Source: Candidatus Chloroheliaceae bacterium
GTDB taxonomy: Bacteria > Chloroflexota > Chloroflexia > Chloroheliales > Chloroheliaceae
Assembly: GCA_013390945.1 (NCBI GenBank)
Contig: JACAUC010000020.1
Span: 1-40,276, forward strand
Direction of reading: 5' to 3'
DNA length: 40,276 nt
The position numbers and the translations under genes are program-made. Below are positions 31,638 to 39,302 of the stretch, one piece after another (positions within the stretch are counted from its first letter, which is position 1; every line of letters begins with the position of its first letter). Below the pieces are notes generated by a model. The model was not told the origin of the DNA. It searched no databases and saw only the letters and a program-made list of their open reading frames with translations.

Positions 31638-33203
31638 ATGCAAAGTTATTTCAGTCGGATTGAGCCAGTGCTAGGGTCGGGGTTAGCCGACAAGCGGGTA
31701 GCTTGGCTAAATTTGGAGGGCTGTAAGCCTGTGATCGAGTTACTGGTGGGATGCCGCTTGCGTCGCTTTGTTTGGCTAGAGACGGCAGAGGAGGCGCAAC
31801 AGTTGGAAGAGGTGTTGCGGCAACATAACCATTTTGAGGATGGCTGGGAGTTCCAACCCTTCTCTCCAGAGAACTCGCCAGATTTATTGTTGGTCGGAGG
31901 TAGTCCGAGGGTGATGCTAACGGGCCTTCAGTTGGCGCAAGTGTGGCAGATCCCGGCATTGCTCTTTAGTAAGCTTCCTGCACCGAGTAATTACGAGGCG
32001 GTCGTATTGGTGTGTTGGCCTAGGGCAGATTTGGAAGCAGAGCGAAAATTTTTGGAACAATTGCCAGAACCAACGGAGAAACTAGAAGCAGGTGTTATTG
32101 CCCAAGTAGCGGCAATTGCAAAAGCTCTGCTACTAGATCATTCACCTTACGCTCGCCCTGATTACAACCACTTGTTTAACGTTTTGGGTTACACGGTTTT
32201 ATTGTTAGGTAGTCCAGAATGGCCTTGGCAGGTGTGCTTTACCAAAGCATCACAGCTTAATTGGAGTTCAGGAATCGGGCAAGAAAAATCGCGCTCTAGT
32301 TTTTCGCTGCAAATACCCACTCCTAAACATGTGGCAATCTTTGGTTGTGGCGGATTGGGGAGCCTGATTGCCAAAGAACTAAATGTGGCAGAGGTAGAGC
32401 GCTTTAGTCTGCTGGATAGTGGCAAAGTACAAATTTTTCATCCGGTGCGGCAATTTTACCATACCTCACAACTTGGACAACCAAAGGTTTACGCCCTAGC
32501 CGAAAACTTGCTAAGCCAAAATTATTCGTTCCAACATTACCCTGCAAAATTGGGGCAACCTCGAATTTATCAAGGCCACCAGACTATTGCCAGCTATAAT
32601 CTGCGGCTAAACGATAACTGGATTGAAGCACTAGAAGACTTGGTCACTGAAATCCAACCAGATTTAGCAGTAGTCACCACCGGAACGGATTTGGATTATT
32701 ACTTGGCTCGCGCCCTTCAGCGAGCCAAAATCCCGTATTTGGTAGCGCGTTGTTATCCTCGCGCTCGCTATTTTGAACTAATCTTCAGTCTTCCAGCCGA
32801 GGGTACGCCTTGTTTCGATTGTCTGCGTGGTCATCTCTACACTGGTCCACACCCCGGCCTAACCGAAGAAGAGGCGGCACGTTACGAACGGGCTATTACG
32901 CTAGAGGCTGAACCTGCCACACTGGTAGAGACTAGCCGGGCGGCAGGAGTAGCGGCCCGGCTTGGCCTAGAAATGTTGAAGCCACTAAAGGTCAGTTGGT
33001 TTCAAGAATTGGTACAGGAGGGTCAAACCTGCCTGATTGGAGCAAATGAGACCCACTTTACCCCGGAGGGTTGGGCCTATGGTTTGAGTTTACCGGGACA
33101 GGTAGCCGCTTTCGGACTAGCCCAACTCTTTGACTCCCAGCAAACACGTCCCTGTCACACTTGTGGGCGCGTAAATCTGCCGCTCTCTTATCCCCACTCT
33201 TAA
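31638..33203 (+). CDS. E1/ThiF-like adenylating protein with a second degenerate half
   Basis: 521 aa. The active-type half (228-521) has GCGGLGS (236-242), D260, R271Q, G...QPK283 and Cys pairs PCFDC (392, 395) and PCHTC (506, 509) that likely bind zinc, as in ThiF/MoeB. The position of the ThiF catalytic Cys (before RTAGV) reads Ser433 in ETSRAAGV, so a thioester may not form there. Residues 20-49 and 81-115 mirror 231-260 and 341-375 (for example PDLLLVGG and PDLAVVTT) but lack the glycine loop. This suggests an inactive plus an active adenylation domain, as in eukaryotic E1s. It probably adenylates the C-terminus of a ubiquitin-like or MoaD-like protein. Confidence 0.8.
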   Translation: MQSYFSRIEPVLGSGLADKRVAWLNLEGCKPVIELLVGCRLRRFVWLETAEEAQQLEEVLRQHNHFEDGWEFQPFSPENSPDLLLVGGSPRVMLTGLQLAQVWQIPALLFSKLPAPSNYEAVVLVCWPRADLEAERKFLEQLPEPTEKLEAGVIAQVAAIAKALLLDHSPYARPDYNHLFNVLGYTVLLLGSPEWPWQVCFTKASQLNWSSGIGQEKSRSSFSLQIPTPKHVAIFGCGGLGSLIAKELNVAEVERFSLLDSGKVQIFHPVRQFYHTSQLGQPKVYALAENLLSQNYSFQHYPAKLGQPRIYQGHQTIASYNLRLNDNWIEALEDLVTEIQPDLAVVTTGTDLDYYLARALQRAKIPYLVARCYPRARYFELIFSLPAEGTPCFDCLRGHLYTGPHPGLTEEEAARYERAITLEAEPATLVETSRAAGVAARLGLEMLKPLKVSWFQELVQEGQTCLIGANETHFTPEGWAYGLSLPGQVAAFGLAQLFDSQQTRPCHTCGRVNLPLSYPHS

Positions 33204-33306
33204 CCCTCATCTATAGAAAATTGCTCTGCTAATTGAGCGGGATCTTACCACTTTAATAAGGCCATTGAAAGATTACTACTATTTTCGTGTTAGCAAGATG
33301 ATGGAT

Positions 33307-33337
33307 TTGAGGTAACTAAGTTAATTCGTGCTATAAT
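33307..33337 (+). promoter_or_regulatory. Promoter of moaD-moaE
   Basis: An extended -10 TGCTATAAT (TATAAT at 33332-33337) with a weak TTGAGG at 33307-33312 (19-bp spacer). It suggests MoaD/MoaE are transcribed separately from the E1-like gene. Confidence 0.55.
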
Positions 33338-33401
33338 CCACAGTGGTAAAGCAAGAGGGTCTTGCAATTCTTCAAAGGGTAAACTCGAAAGGGCTAGAGA
33401 G

Positions 33402-33647
33402 ATGAAGGTTAAACTAAGATTCTTCGCTTCTTGGCGAGAGATTGTAGGAGAAGAGGAAATAGAATGGTCACTAGGGGATAGCCAGAATGTGGAGGGATTG
33501 GTGACCGAATTGATTGCCAAATATCCAAGGCTAATCGGAACTGCCCTTAATAGCCTAGTAATGGTAAACCGCCGCTATACCGACCGACAAGCCACCTTGC
33601 GTTCGGGTGATGAGGTAGCCTTTATTCCCCCAGTAGGTGGAGGATAA
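33402..33647 (+). CDS. moaD: Molybdopterin synthase small subunit MoaD
   Basis: 81 aa, a beta-grasp sulfur carrier. It has the typical strands (KLRFFASWREIVG, VEGLVTELIAKYP, LVMVNRRY) and ends in IPPVGGG, so the terminal Gly-Gly needed for adenylation and thiocarboxylation is present. It supplies sulfur to precursor Z (cPMP) together with MoaE to make molybdopterin. The moaE ATG is three bases downstream. The E1-like protein encoded upstream is the only adenylating enzyme in the window, so it could in principle act on this protein; the usual partner would be MoeB. Confidence 0.92.
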   Translation: MKVKLRFFASWREIVGEEEIEWSLGDSQNVEGLVTELIAKYPRLIGTALNSLVMVNRRYTDRQATLRSGDEVAFIPPVGGG

Positions 33648-33650
33648 AGT

Positions 33651-34097
33651 ATGATTATTCGAATTACCGACCAGCCGATTGACGTGCAGGAATTGATCGC
33701 CGAGGTTTCAAACGAGAGTAACGGTGGAATCGTGGCCTTTCTAGGTGTCGTGCGACGCTGGAACGATAGCCCCAATGGTTCACCGCGCGAGGTCTACTGG
33801 CTCGAATACGAAGCCTACCGGGAGGCCGCCGAAGAGATTATGCGCGAGATAGCCCAACAGATAGAGGAAAAATGGGCCATTACCAGCATCGCGATAGCTC
33901 ACCGAATCGGCCATCTCGAAATAGGGGAGGCGGCAGTAGGTATAGCGGTAGGTGCGCCCCATCGGGTCGAAGCCTTTGACGCTTGCGAATATGCGATTGA
34001 TACCCTCAAAGCTACTGCGCCTATCTGGAAAAAGGAGGCTTGGGAGAGAGACCACCAAACCGGGCAAAGTTGGGTAGAGAACAAAGCACCGCTGTAA
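33651..34097 (+). CDS. moaE: Molybdopterin synthase large subunit MoaE
   Basis: 148 aa, normal length for MoaE. It has GGIVAFLGVVR, the LEYEAYREAAEEIM helix, IAHRIGHLEIGEAAVGIAVGAPHR and the conserved lysines in DTLKATAPIWKKE that hold the MoaD tail and cPMP. With MoaD it forms the heterotetramer that inserts two sulfurs into cPMP. It is the second gene of a two-gene operon. Its stop is four bases from the stop of the convergent acyltransferase gene. Confidence 0.95.
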   Translation: MIIRITDQPIDVQELIAEVSNESNGGIVAFLGVVRRWNDSPNGSPREVYWLEYEAYREAAEEIMREIAQQIEEKWAITSIAIAHRIGHLEIGEAAVGIAVGAPHRVEAFDACEYAIDTLKATAPIWKKEAWERDHQTGQSWVENKAPL

Positions 34098-34100
34098 CTA

Positions 34101-34922
34101 CTAAGATGGCTCTTCATGCCGATCTTGTGTGGTAATTTCCGGGCTATGGACGGTACGCCAGCGCGTTAGGGCAGCTTGCCAATCAGGTGCTTCTTCGGGA
34201 GGGAGGGCTTCGGCAATGGCAAGACCTAACTGGAGGTCTTGTAGGTTAGTTTGGGCCGACCATTCAATCGGAAGGCCAAAATCAAGCACCCAACCCTTCC
34301 GGGTCTCATCCCACCAACCAGCCACCGGTAAAACTGGCACTCCCAATGCTGCCAACCAACGCCCTGAACCCAGTCGCACCTCTCTGAAAGTCGTGGCAGC
34401 CCGTCCCTCTGGGAAGACTAGAGAGGGTTGCGTCTTTGACCTTATCCTCCATTCCCGCAAAGCTTTTAGCGAGGCTCCATCATTATCCATCGGCAAGCGC
34501 AAACTATTGTATTTCCAACGGTGGTAAATTTGATCGTAGAAGCGGCGAATTTTAAGGGCAAACCAGCGTTGCCAAGGCTGAAGGCGTTCTAGGCGAGGCT
34601 CGCGATGACCCACAATCACCAGCCATTCTTCGGCTAACTCAGGCCGACGTTGTATGGTTGCCAGATGAATAGAGGCCAACATTCGAGGTGTCCAGCGCAC
34701 ATTAGTATGGTTGATCGCCAAGACAAAGCTACCCTGTTCGGGTATATTTTCCAAACCAATACAATGAAAAGGCTCGGCCATCTCAAGACTCAAGGCCACA
34801 ATTGAGCAGGTAGTCAGGGTCTCCTTGGCTAGAATAAACCAGAAGCGCAGACGGGGCGCATCTGGTGGCCCCTTACGCACCCGCTTTTTTCGCACAGGAG
34901 TGGCTAGATCAGTTTGGTTCAT
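34101..34922 (-). CDS. PlsC-like acyltransferase with altered HX4D motif
   Basis: 273 aa from the ATG at 34922; an in-frame TTG 12 bases upstream is less likely, and GGGTAG precedes the ATG. The lysophospholipid acyltransferase fold is indicated by FVLAINHTN, LVFPEGRAAT (motif III, usually FPEGTRS) and VLPVAGW. The first motif reads N71-H72-TNVR-W77, so the Asp of the HX4D catalytic pair is replaced by Trp. Either the dyad is supplied differently or the enzyme is inactive. It would otherwise acylate glycerol-3-phosphate or lysophosphatidic acid at the membrane. Paired convergently with moaE. Confidence 0.82.
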   Translation of the reverse strand: MNQTDLATPVRKKRVRKGPPDAPRLRFWFILAKETLTTCSIVALSLEMAEPFHCIGLENIPEQGSFVLAINHTNVRWTPRMLASIHLATIQRRPELAEEWLVIVGHREPRLERLQPWQRWFALKIRRFYDQIYHRWKYNSLRLPMDNDGASLKALREWRIRSKTQPSLVFPEGRAATTFREVRLGSGRWLAALGVPVLPVAGWWDETRKGWVLDFGLPIEWSAQTNLQDLQLGLAIAEALPPEEAPDWQAALTRWRTVHSPEITTQDRHEEPS

Positions 34923-34961
34923 AGTTCTACCCAAATTATTTTGACAAGACCAAAATAGAGG

Positions 34962-35267
34962 CTAATGGTGTCGTCGGGGTGGTATCTGGCGGTAATCGTG
35001 GTCATGCACCTCTTCACGGTAGCCGCGACTATAACGACGACGATGCTCCCGGTGGCTGCTAGGTGAGCTAGAACCCGAACTGCTCTCACTTGATTCAAAC
35101 GAACTGTAGGCACTGGAGAGAGAAGAGACCTCATCCCCCGACCCAGAGGATTCATCGCTGGCTCCGCTACCGCTACTTTCGCTGCCGATGCTATCACTAT
35201 CGTCATCAGCACTACTCAAAGCCAAGGCTGATAAAAAGACCAATAAATGTTGCTGGATTTTTAGCAT
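34962..35267 (-). CDS. Small secreted Ser/Asp/Glu-rich protein
   Basis: 101 aa from the ATG at 35267, which follows AGGAAAG. An in-frame upstream Met is less likely. A short signal peptide (residues about 4-20, ending in ALSSA) is followed by a stretch of about 55 aa made mostly of Ser, Gly, Glu and Asp. The end is rich in Arg, His and Tyr (HREHRRRYSRGYREEVHDHDY...RRHH). The low complexity and opposite charges suggest a disordered, perhaps metal- or surface-binding peptide. No family recognised. A second frame on the same strand overlaps most of it but has no signal or ribosome site. Confidence 0.6.
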   Translation of the reverse strand: MLKIQQHLLVFLSALALSSADDDSDSIGSESSGSGASDESSGSGDEVSSLSSAYSSFESSESSSGSSSPSSHREHRRRYSRGYREEVHDHDYRQIPPRRHH

Positions 35268-35355
35268 TAAAATCTTTCCTATCTTATCACTCATTCACCG
35301 AAATTGACTTATGCTAAGTTTACCAGATAGAACTAGACCGGGCAAATAGGGTCAT

Positions 35356-36909
35356 TCAGTGCTGGAGACCCATCAACTCAGGCCGGAAAATGCGAGCATC
35401 CATAACCAGCAATTGTTCGGAGACCAGTGGCCTAAACTCCATATGAGCCATAATATCACGCTCAAGATTAATCCTTGGCGCAATTTCAACTAATTCCAAA
35501 CCCTTACTGGTCAACCGGAAAACACACCGCTCGGTAATATAATAGACCGTTTGCCCCCGTTGAGCCGCATACGAGCCGCTAAAAGTAATCTGTTCCACCT
35601 GCTTGATAAACTTTTTGGCAGCACTTTGGTCTACAATTCGCAAGGCTCCCTCTTCGATCATAATCTCAGCTTTATGGGAGAAGGTACCCATAAAGTAGAG
35701 CGACTTGGCACTCTGGCTGATATTAATGAAACCACCTGCACCTGCCAGACGTGGCCCAAAACGACTAACATTCACATTACCTGCCTCATCTACCTGCGCC
35801 ATACCAAGAAAGGCTTGATCTAGGCCACCACCATCGTAAAAATCAAACTGGTACGGTTGGTCAATAATGGCTTGGGCATTGGCAACCGCACCAAAACTCA
35901 AGCCCCCGGAAGGAATACCACCAATACCACCTGGCTCCACCGTTAGCGTAATCAGGTCGAGGATATTTTCCTCATTAGCCACCGAGGCTACACCCTCCGG
36001 CATACCGATGCCCAAGTTCACAATGGCGTTGGTCTTGAGAAACATCGTCGCTCGTCGGGCGATTAACTTACGCGGACTTAGCGACATAGGCTTGATATGC
36101 GATTTGGCGATTTTAATTTCGCCACTGTAGGCGGGGTTATATTGTTCCGAGAAGGTCTGCATATGGTGAGCAGGCTGGGCCACCACCACGTAATCTACTA
36201 AGATGCCCGGTATTTGAACCATTTTTGGATTTAGCATCTGCACTGAGGTAACGCGCTCTACTTGGACAATGACAAGGCCGCCAGAATTTTTCACCGCTTG
36301 GGCTATCGAAAGCCCTTCTAGGGTTAGGGCTTCCCGCTCCATCGTGATATTGCCCTCTTCGTCGGCAGTTGTGCCACGAAGTAGGGCCACGTTAATCGGA
36401 AAGGAATGGAAGAAGAGATATTCCACCCCCCTCAGATGAATCAGTTCCACGAGATCTTCGCTGGTGACAGTATTCATCTTGCCACCTTCAAGGCGCGGGT
36501 CAACAAAGGTGTGAAGACCGATGGTAGTAATTACGCCCGGTTTATGGGCCGCAATATCCCGAAAAAGATGGGTGATAACCCCTTGGGGAAAACAATAGGC
36601 TTCGATCTTATTTTCGTAGGCCAACTTCCCAAGCCCTGGAACCAGTCCCCAATGTCCACCTATTACCCGTTTGACCATCCCTTCCCTAGCAAAATGGTTA
36701 AGACCTCTGGTTTTACCATCACCCTGCCCGGCCGCATAAATTAGGGTTAAGTGGCGGGGCGCAGCAGTTTCCACAAACCGTTTTTCTAGGGCAATTGCCA
36801 ATTCTTCAGGAAAACCGACTCCTACAAATCCACTGGTCGCTATGGTATCATTGTCACGAATTATCCTAGCAGCTTCATCGGCGGAAATAACCTTGTTTCG
36901 CTTTATCAT
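35356..36909 (-). CDS. Family-I acyl-CoA transferase (alpha-beta fused)
   Basis: 517 aa, the propionate/acetate/3-oxoacid CoA-transferase family with both halves joined. The alpha half begins [32 protein letters not shown] with the CoA-binding [10 protein letters not shown] loop. The beta half has [12 protein letters not shown] and the catalytic Glu E325 in [14 protein letters not shown], then [26 protein letters not shown]. It moves CoA between carboxylic acids, with short-chain acyl donors likely. Length and motifs match Pct/YdiF-like enzymes. GAGGTG is nine bases before the ATG. It is alone, so the pathway cannot be fixed. Confidence 0.94.
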   Translation of the reverse strand: MIKRNKVISADEAARIIRDNDTIATSGFVGVGFPEELAIALEKRFVETAAPRHLTLIYAAGQGDGKTRGLNHFAREGMVKRVIGGHWGLVPGLGKLAYENKIEAYCFPQGVITHLFRDIAAHKPGVITTIGLHTFVDPRLEGGKMNTVTSEDLVELIHLRGVEYLFFHSFPINVALLRGTTADEEGNITMEREALTLEGLSIAQAVKNSGGLVIVQVERVTSVQMLNPKMVQIPGILVDYVVVAQPAHHMQTFSEQYNPAYSGEIKIAKSHIKPMSLSPRKLIARRATMFLKTNAIVNLGIGMPEGVASVANEENILDLITLTVEPGGIGGIPSGGLSFGAVANAQAIIDQPYQFDFYDGGGLDQAFLGMAQVDEAGNVNVSRFGPRLAGAGGFINISQSAKSLYFMGTFSHKAEIMIEEGALRIVDQSAAKKFIKQVEQITFSGSYAAQRGQTVYYITERCVFRLTSKGLELVEIAPRINLERDIMAHMEFRPLVSEQLLVMDARIFRPELMGLQH

Positions 36910-37042
36910 GCCAAAAACACCTCATTCTGGTTTATAATATGTTAGGGTGACTACTTAACTCCAAATTCCCTGCGTTTAGTTGGCTTAGTGCGGATTATAT
37001 TTCAACCCTTTCAAAATAGCAAAATCAGGTGGCGGAGAGTGC

Positions 37043-37048
37043 TATAAT
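37043..37048 (+). promoter_or_regulatory. Extended -10 for the small TPR gene
   Basis: TGCTATAAT ends at 37048, 62 bases before the ATG at 37110. No clear -35 is present, as is usual for extended -10 promoters. Confidence 0.5.
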
Positions 37049-37109
37049 GATCTCAGCTTTAAGCTAACCTAGATTCTGCTAAAAGAATAAGTTACGGGAA
37101 GAGGAAGAG

Positions 37110-37376
37110 ATGACACAAGAAATTGAAACCAGACGTTTGTTGGTAGAAGGGGTACAGGCTCTTTTAGCCGGACAGAGAGAAGAAGCCCAGCGGTTGCTGA
37201 TGGCTTGTGTTGAGCGGGATGAGCGGAGCGAAGAAGCTTGGCTCTGGCTGAGCGGAGCCGTAGATGACCCCGCCGATATTCAGGTGGCCCTCGAAAATTG
37301 CCTAGACCTTAACCCAGCTAACGAGCGAGCCAGAGAAGGTCTACGCTGGCTCCAGCAACAGAAACAGGGCCATTAG
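37110..37376 (+). CDS. Small TPR-like protein
   Basis: 88 aa with about two TPR-like units: LLVEGVQALLAGQREEAQRLLMACVERDERSEEAWLWLSGAV and ALENCLDLNPANERAREGLRWL. This 'AWLWLSGAV' block is common as an N-terminal module in Chloroflexota membrane and regulatory proteins; here it stands alone. No other domain or export signal is visible. The ATG follows GAGGAAG. Its last bases overlap the stop of the convergent Roadblock gene by four. Confidence 0.85.
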   Translation: MTQEIETRRLLVEGVQALLAGQREEAQRLLMACVERDERSEEAWLWLSGAVDDPADIQVALENCLDLNPANERAREGLRWLQQQKQGH

Positions 37377-37882
37377 CTTGCCAAGTCTTTGAAGAGAAGG
37401 TCAACCGTGTCGGCTACTTCGCTGGTACGCATCAAATTGCTAAAGATGCTGACTCTAGTACTGCGGCTCTCTACCTTGACCCGTTCAAGAACAACGGCTA
37501 ATTCTTTGATGGTTCGTTTGCTATATATCTGTACCATGCCCAAGGTGGTAGGTTTGTGATAGATAACCACTAGAATCCAAGTATTGATAATAGACTCGGC
37601 AAAAATACTCTCGTATTTGCCTTGTTGAATAAGAGTAGTAAAGTCGTTCTCGTTTAACACCCTAGCAATTTCGCGGGAACTGGCGAACGAACCAGCCAAC
37701 AGCGCACCTAGCACTCGCTTCCCTTCTTCGCTGCTATTACTTTGGGAAGAAATTAATTGACCGCTACGCTCAATTAGCATAATATAACTGGCATTAGTTT
37801 CCGCTAAAAGCTGGCTTAAAGATTCATTAATATGACCAGTCTCTTCCTCTGACACCACGAAACTAGTAAGTTGCGGATCCAC
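37373..37882 (-). CDS. Roadblock/LC7-domain protein (MglB-like)
   Basis: 169 aa from a GTG start with AAGGAG upstream. The single Roadblock/LC7 domain (about 15-145) shows SYIMLIERSGQLISSQ, ALLAGSFASSREIARVLNENDFTTLIQQGKYESIFAESI, NTWILVVIYHKPTTLGMVQIY and the final helix. Such proteins form homodimers and bind or activate Ras-like GTPases (MglB with MglA). The Ras-like GTPase at 25604 is a possible partner but is 12 kb away. It lies 11 bp downstream of the MerR gene, so the two are probably one operon. Confidence 0.85.
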   Translation of the reverse strand: MDPQLTSFVVSEEETGHINESLSQLLAETNASYIMLIERSGQLISSQSNSSEEGKRVLGALLAGSFASSREIARVLNENDFTTLIQQGKYESIFAESIINTWILVVIYHKPTTLGMVQIYSKRTIKELAVVLERVKVESRSTRVSIFSNLMRTSEVADTVDLLFKDLAS

Positions 37883-37893
37883 TCTTTTTCTCC

Positions 37894-38604
37894 TTAGTCC
37901 GCGTAAAGTTGGCGGGCAAAATCGAACAGGCGAGCCAGTTTCTCTTGGCCTAGCTCATTATCCTGTGGGCCACCTTCCTCAAAATGTAACTCTACCCCGG
38001 CTACTAGAACGACCCGATTCCATTTCCCACTAAGGGCTAACTCTTTCGGGAGAGTCTCGGCTAGTGGGGGCTGAGAGGGGCTGATCGCTACCCCCGTTTG
38101 TTCCTCACTGATTTCAGGCGGGACAAAGGCTTTCAATTCAGCTATCGCCTTTGTAGGAGCCTGGATCGATTCAGCGGTGACCGTTCGCATTACTGGACGA
38201 ATTGGATCTGGGGCAACCGGATTAGTGAGGGTTAACTCATAATAAAACTCATGGGCTACCTCTTCTAATTCGCTGGTTGGCACTCCCCTCATAAGATGCT
38301 TAATCTCGCTGAGCGGTAGCAGGGTCGCTTTTAAGCGACGTACTAACGCCAAGCGGCTAAGGTGTTCCAGATTATAGCGACTGGCCGGACCTGCCCCTTG
38401 AGGTGGTGGTAACAAGCCCTGCTGGATGTAATAGCGCACTGTCCGTTCCGAAACGCTGGCAGCGTTACAAAGTTCTTTGAGGGTTAATTTAACCTCTCGA
38501 TTACCTCTCTCACCTATATCCCTTAAAGTGGGTTTTTCAACAAGAACGTTTGATGGGATTGATTCAGCCATACATTTTTCTTTAATATAAACCTTTGCCA
38601 GCAT
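37894..38604 (-). CDS. MerR-family transcriptional regulator
   Basis: 236 aa from the ATG at 38604; an ATG at 38571 is also possible, and the predicted transcription start leaves little room for a leader in front of the first one. The MerR DNA-binding part, LTLKELCNAASVSERTVRYYIQQGLLPPP, with the wing RYNLEHLSRLALVRRL, lies at about residues 40-95. The rest (about 140 aa) has no recognised effector domain and no conserved Cys cluster, so the signal is unknown. It shares an operon with the Roadblock protein. The promoter carries a dyad in its spacer, suggesting self-regulation. Confidence 0.9.
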   Translation of the reverse strand: MLAKVYIKEKCMAESIPSNVLVEKPTLRDIGERGNREVKLTLKELCNAASVSERTVRYYIQQGLLPPPQGAGPASRYNLEHLSRLALVRRLKATLLPLSEIKHLMRGVPTSELEEVAHEFYYELTLTNPVAPDPIRPVMRTVTAESIQAPTKAIAELKAFVPPEISEEQTGVAISPSQPPLAETLPKELALSGKWNRVVLVAGVELHFEEGGPQDNELGQEKLARLFDFARQLYAD

Positions 38605-38616
38605 AACCTCTTTCTA

Positions 38617-38645
38617 AGTATAATTTATTAACAGTTTACTGTCAA
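38617..38645 (-). promoter_or_regulatory. Promoter of the MerR-Roadblock operon with spacer dyad
   Basis: On the minus strand, TTGACA (38640-38645) and TATACT (38617-38622) are 17 bp apart. The dyad ACAGT-TT-ACTGT spans 38631-38642 (shown on the plus strand), inside the spacer and over the -35. MerR proteins usually bind in this place. Autoregulation is inferred. Confidence 0.72.
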
Positions 38646-38699
38646 GATTATTTCGGTCTTATCAGCTAACTGTCAGCAAGAGACTAGGGCTGTGTCAGA

Positions 38700-38729
38700 T
38701 TGCTCAAAATAAGAGCAGGGCGGTATAAT
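38700..38729 (+). promoter_or_regulatory. Promoter of the YbaK-type gene
   Basis: TATAAT at 38724-38729 with TTGCTC at 38700-38705, 18 bp apart. Confidence 0.5.
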
Positions 38730-38783
38730 TGGAGCGATAATATGAAGCGTAAGTATAAGCCAAAGAAAGAGTCAAGCTAGGCA

Positions 38784-39269
38784 ATGGCTAAAAACACCTC
38801 CCCCAAAACCAATGCGATGCGCGTCCTAGATCAGCGTAAAATTATATATCAGGCGGTTACTTATTCCCCTGAGATCCACTCGGCCACCGAAGTAGCCGCA
38901 CTGCTAGGGGTGTCACCCGCGCAGGTCTACAAGACGTTGGTAGTGTTACCCGAAAGTGGTCAAGGACGACCATTGCTGGTGCTGGTTCCCGGCGACAAGG
39001 AAGTAGATTTAAAAGTATTCGGAGCTAACTCCGGCGAAAAGAAGGTGCGGATGGCAACGCAACGTGAGGCCGAAAATCTGACCGGATTGTTGGTGGGCGG
39101 CATTTCTGCTTTGGCTCTTTTGCAAAAAGGCTTTCGGGTCTTTATCGCGGAGGAGGCATTACAACTTGAGCAGATTTACGTCAGTGCCGGACAACGAGGA
39201 ATAAATCTACAATTAGCTCGTACCGATCTCATAAAGATTACCGGAGCGACTCCGGTTAAGGTGGCCTAA
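38784..39269 (+). CDS. ybaK: YbaK/EbsC-type aminoacyl-tRNA deacylase
   Basis: 161 aa. It has the YbaK fold: IHSATEVAALLGVSPAQVYKTLVV with the conserved catalytic Lys in YKTL, LLVLVPGDKEVDLKVF, and TGLLVGGISALALL in place of the usual TGyxxGGxxPxg. It would remove mischarged amino acids (Cys on tRNA-Pro in the E. coli enzyme) as a stand-alone editing factor. The Pro in the GGxSP motif reads Ala, so the substrate may differ from E. coli YbaK. The next gene starts 33 bp downstream on the same strand. Confidence 0.92.
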   Translation: MAKNTSPKTNAMRVLDQRKIIYQAVTYSPEIHSATEVAALLGVSPAQVYKTLVVLPESGQGRPLLVLVPGDKEVDLKVFGANSGEKKVRMATQREAENLTGLLVGGISALALLQKGFRVFIAEEALQLEQIYVSAGQRGINLQLARTDLIKITGATPVKVA

Positions 39270-39302
39270 GTTCCTAACAGCTATAAACTAATAAAGGATT
39301 TT

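Noticed and set aside
27388..33203. CBASS, Bil or PRTRC identity for the operon
   Set aside because: No CD-NTase effector, JAB peptidase, recognisable ubiquitin-like gene, ParB or other PRTRC component was seen.
33402..33647. MoaD as the ubiquitin-like carrier of the operon
   Set aside because: It is paired with moaE after a separate promoter, so molybdopterin synthesis is the simplest explanation; it is kept only as an alternative.
34919..35212. Alternative 97-codon minus-strand frame
   Set aside because: It overlaps the Ser-rich gene in another frame and lacks the ribosome site and signal peptide that support the chosen frame.
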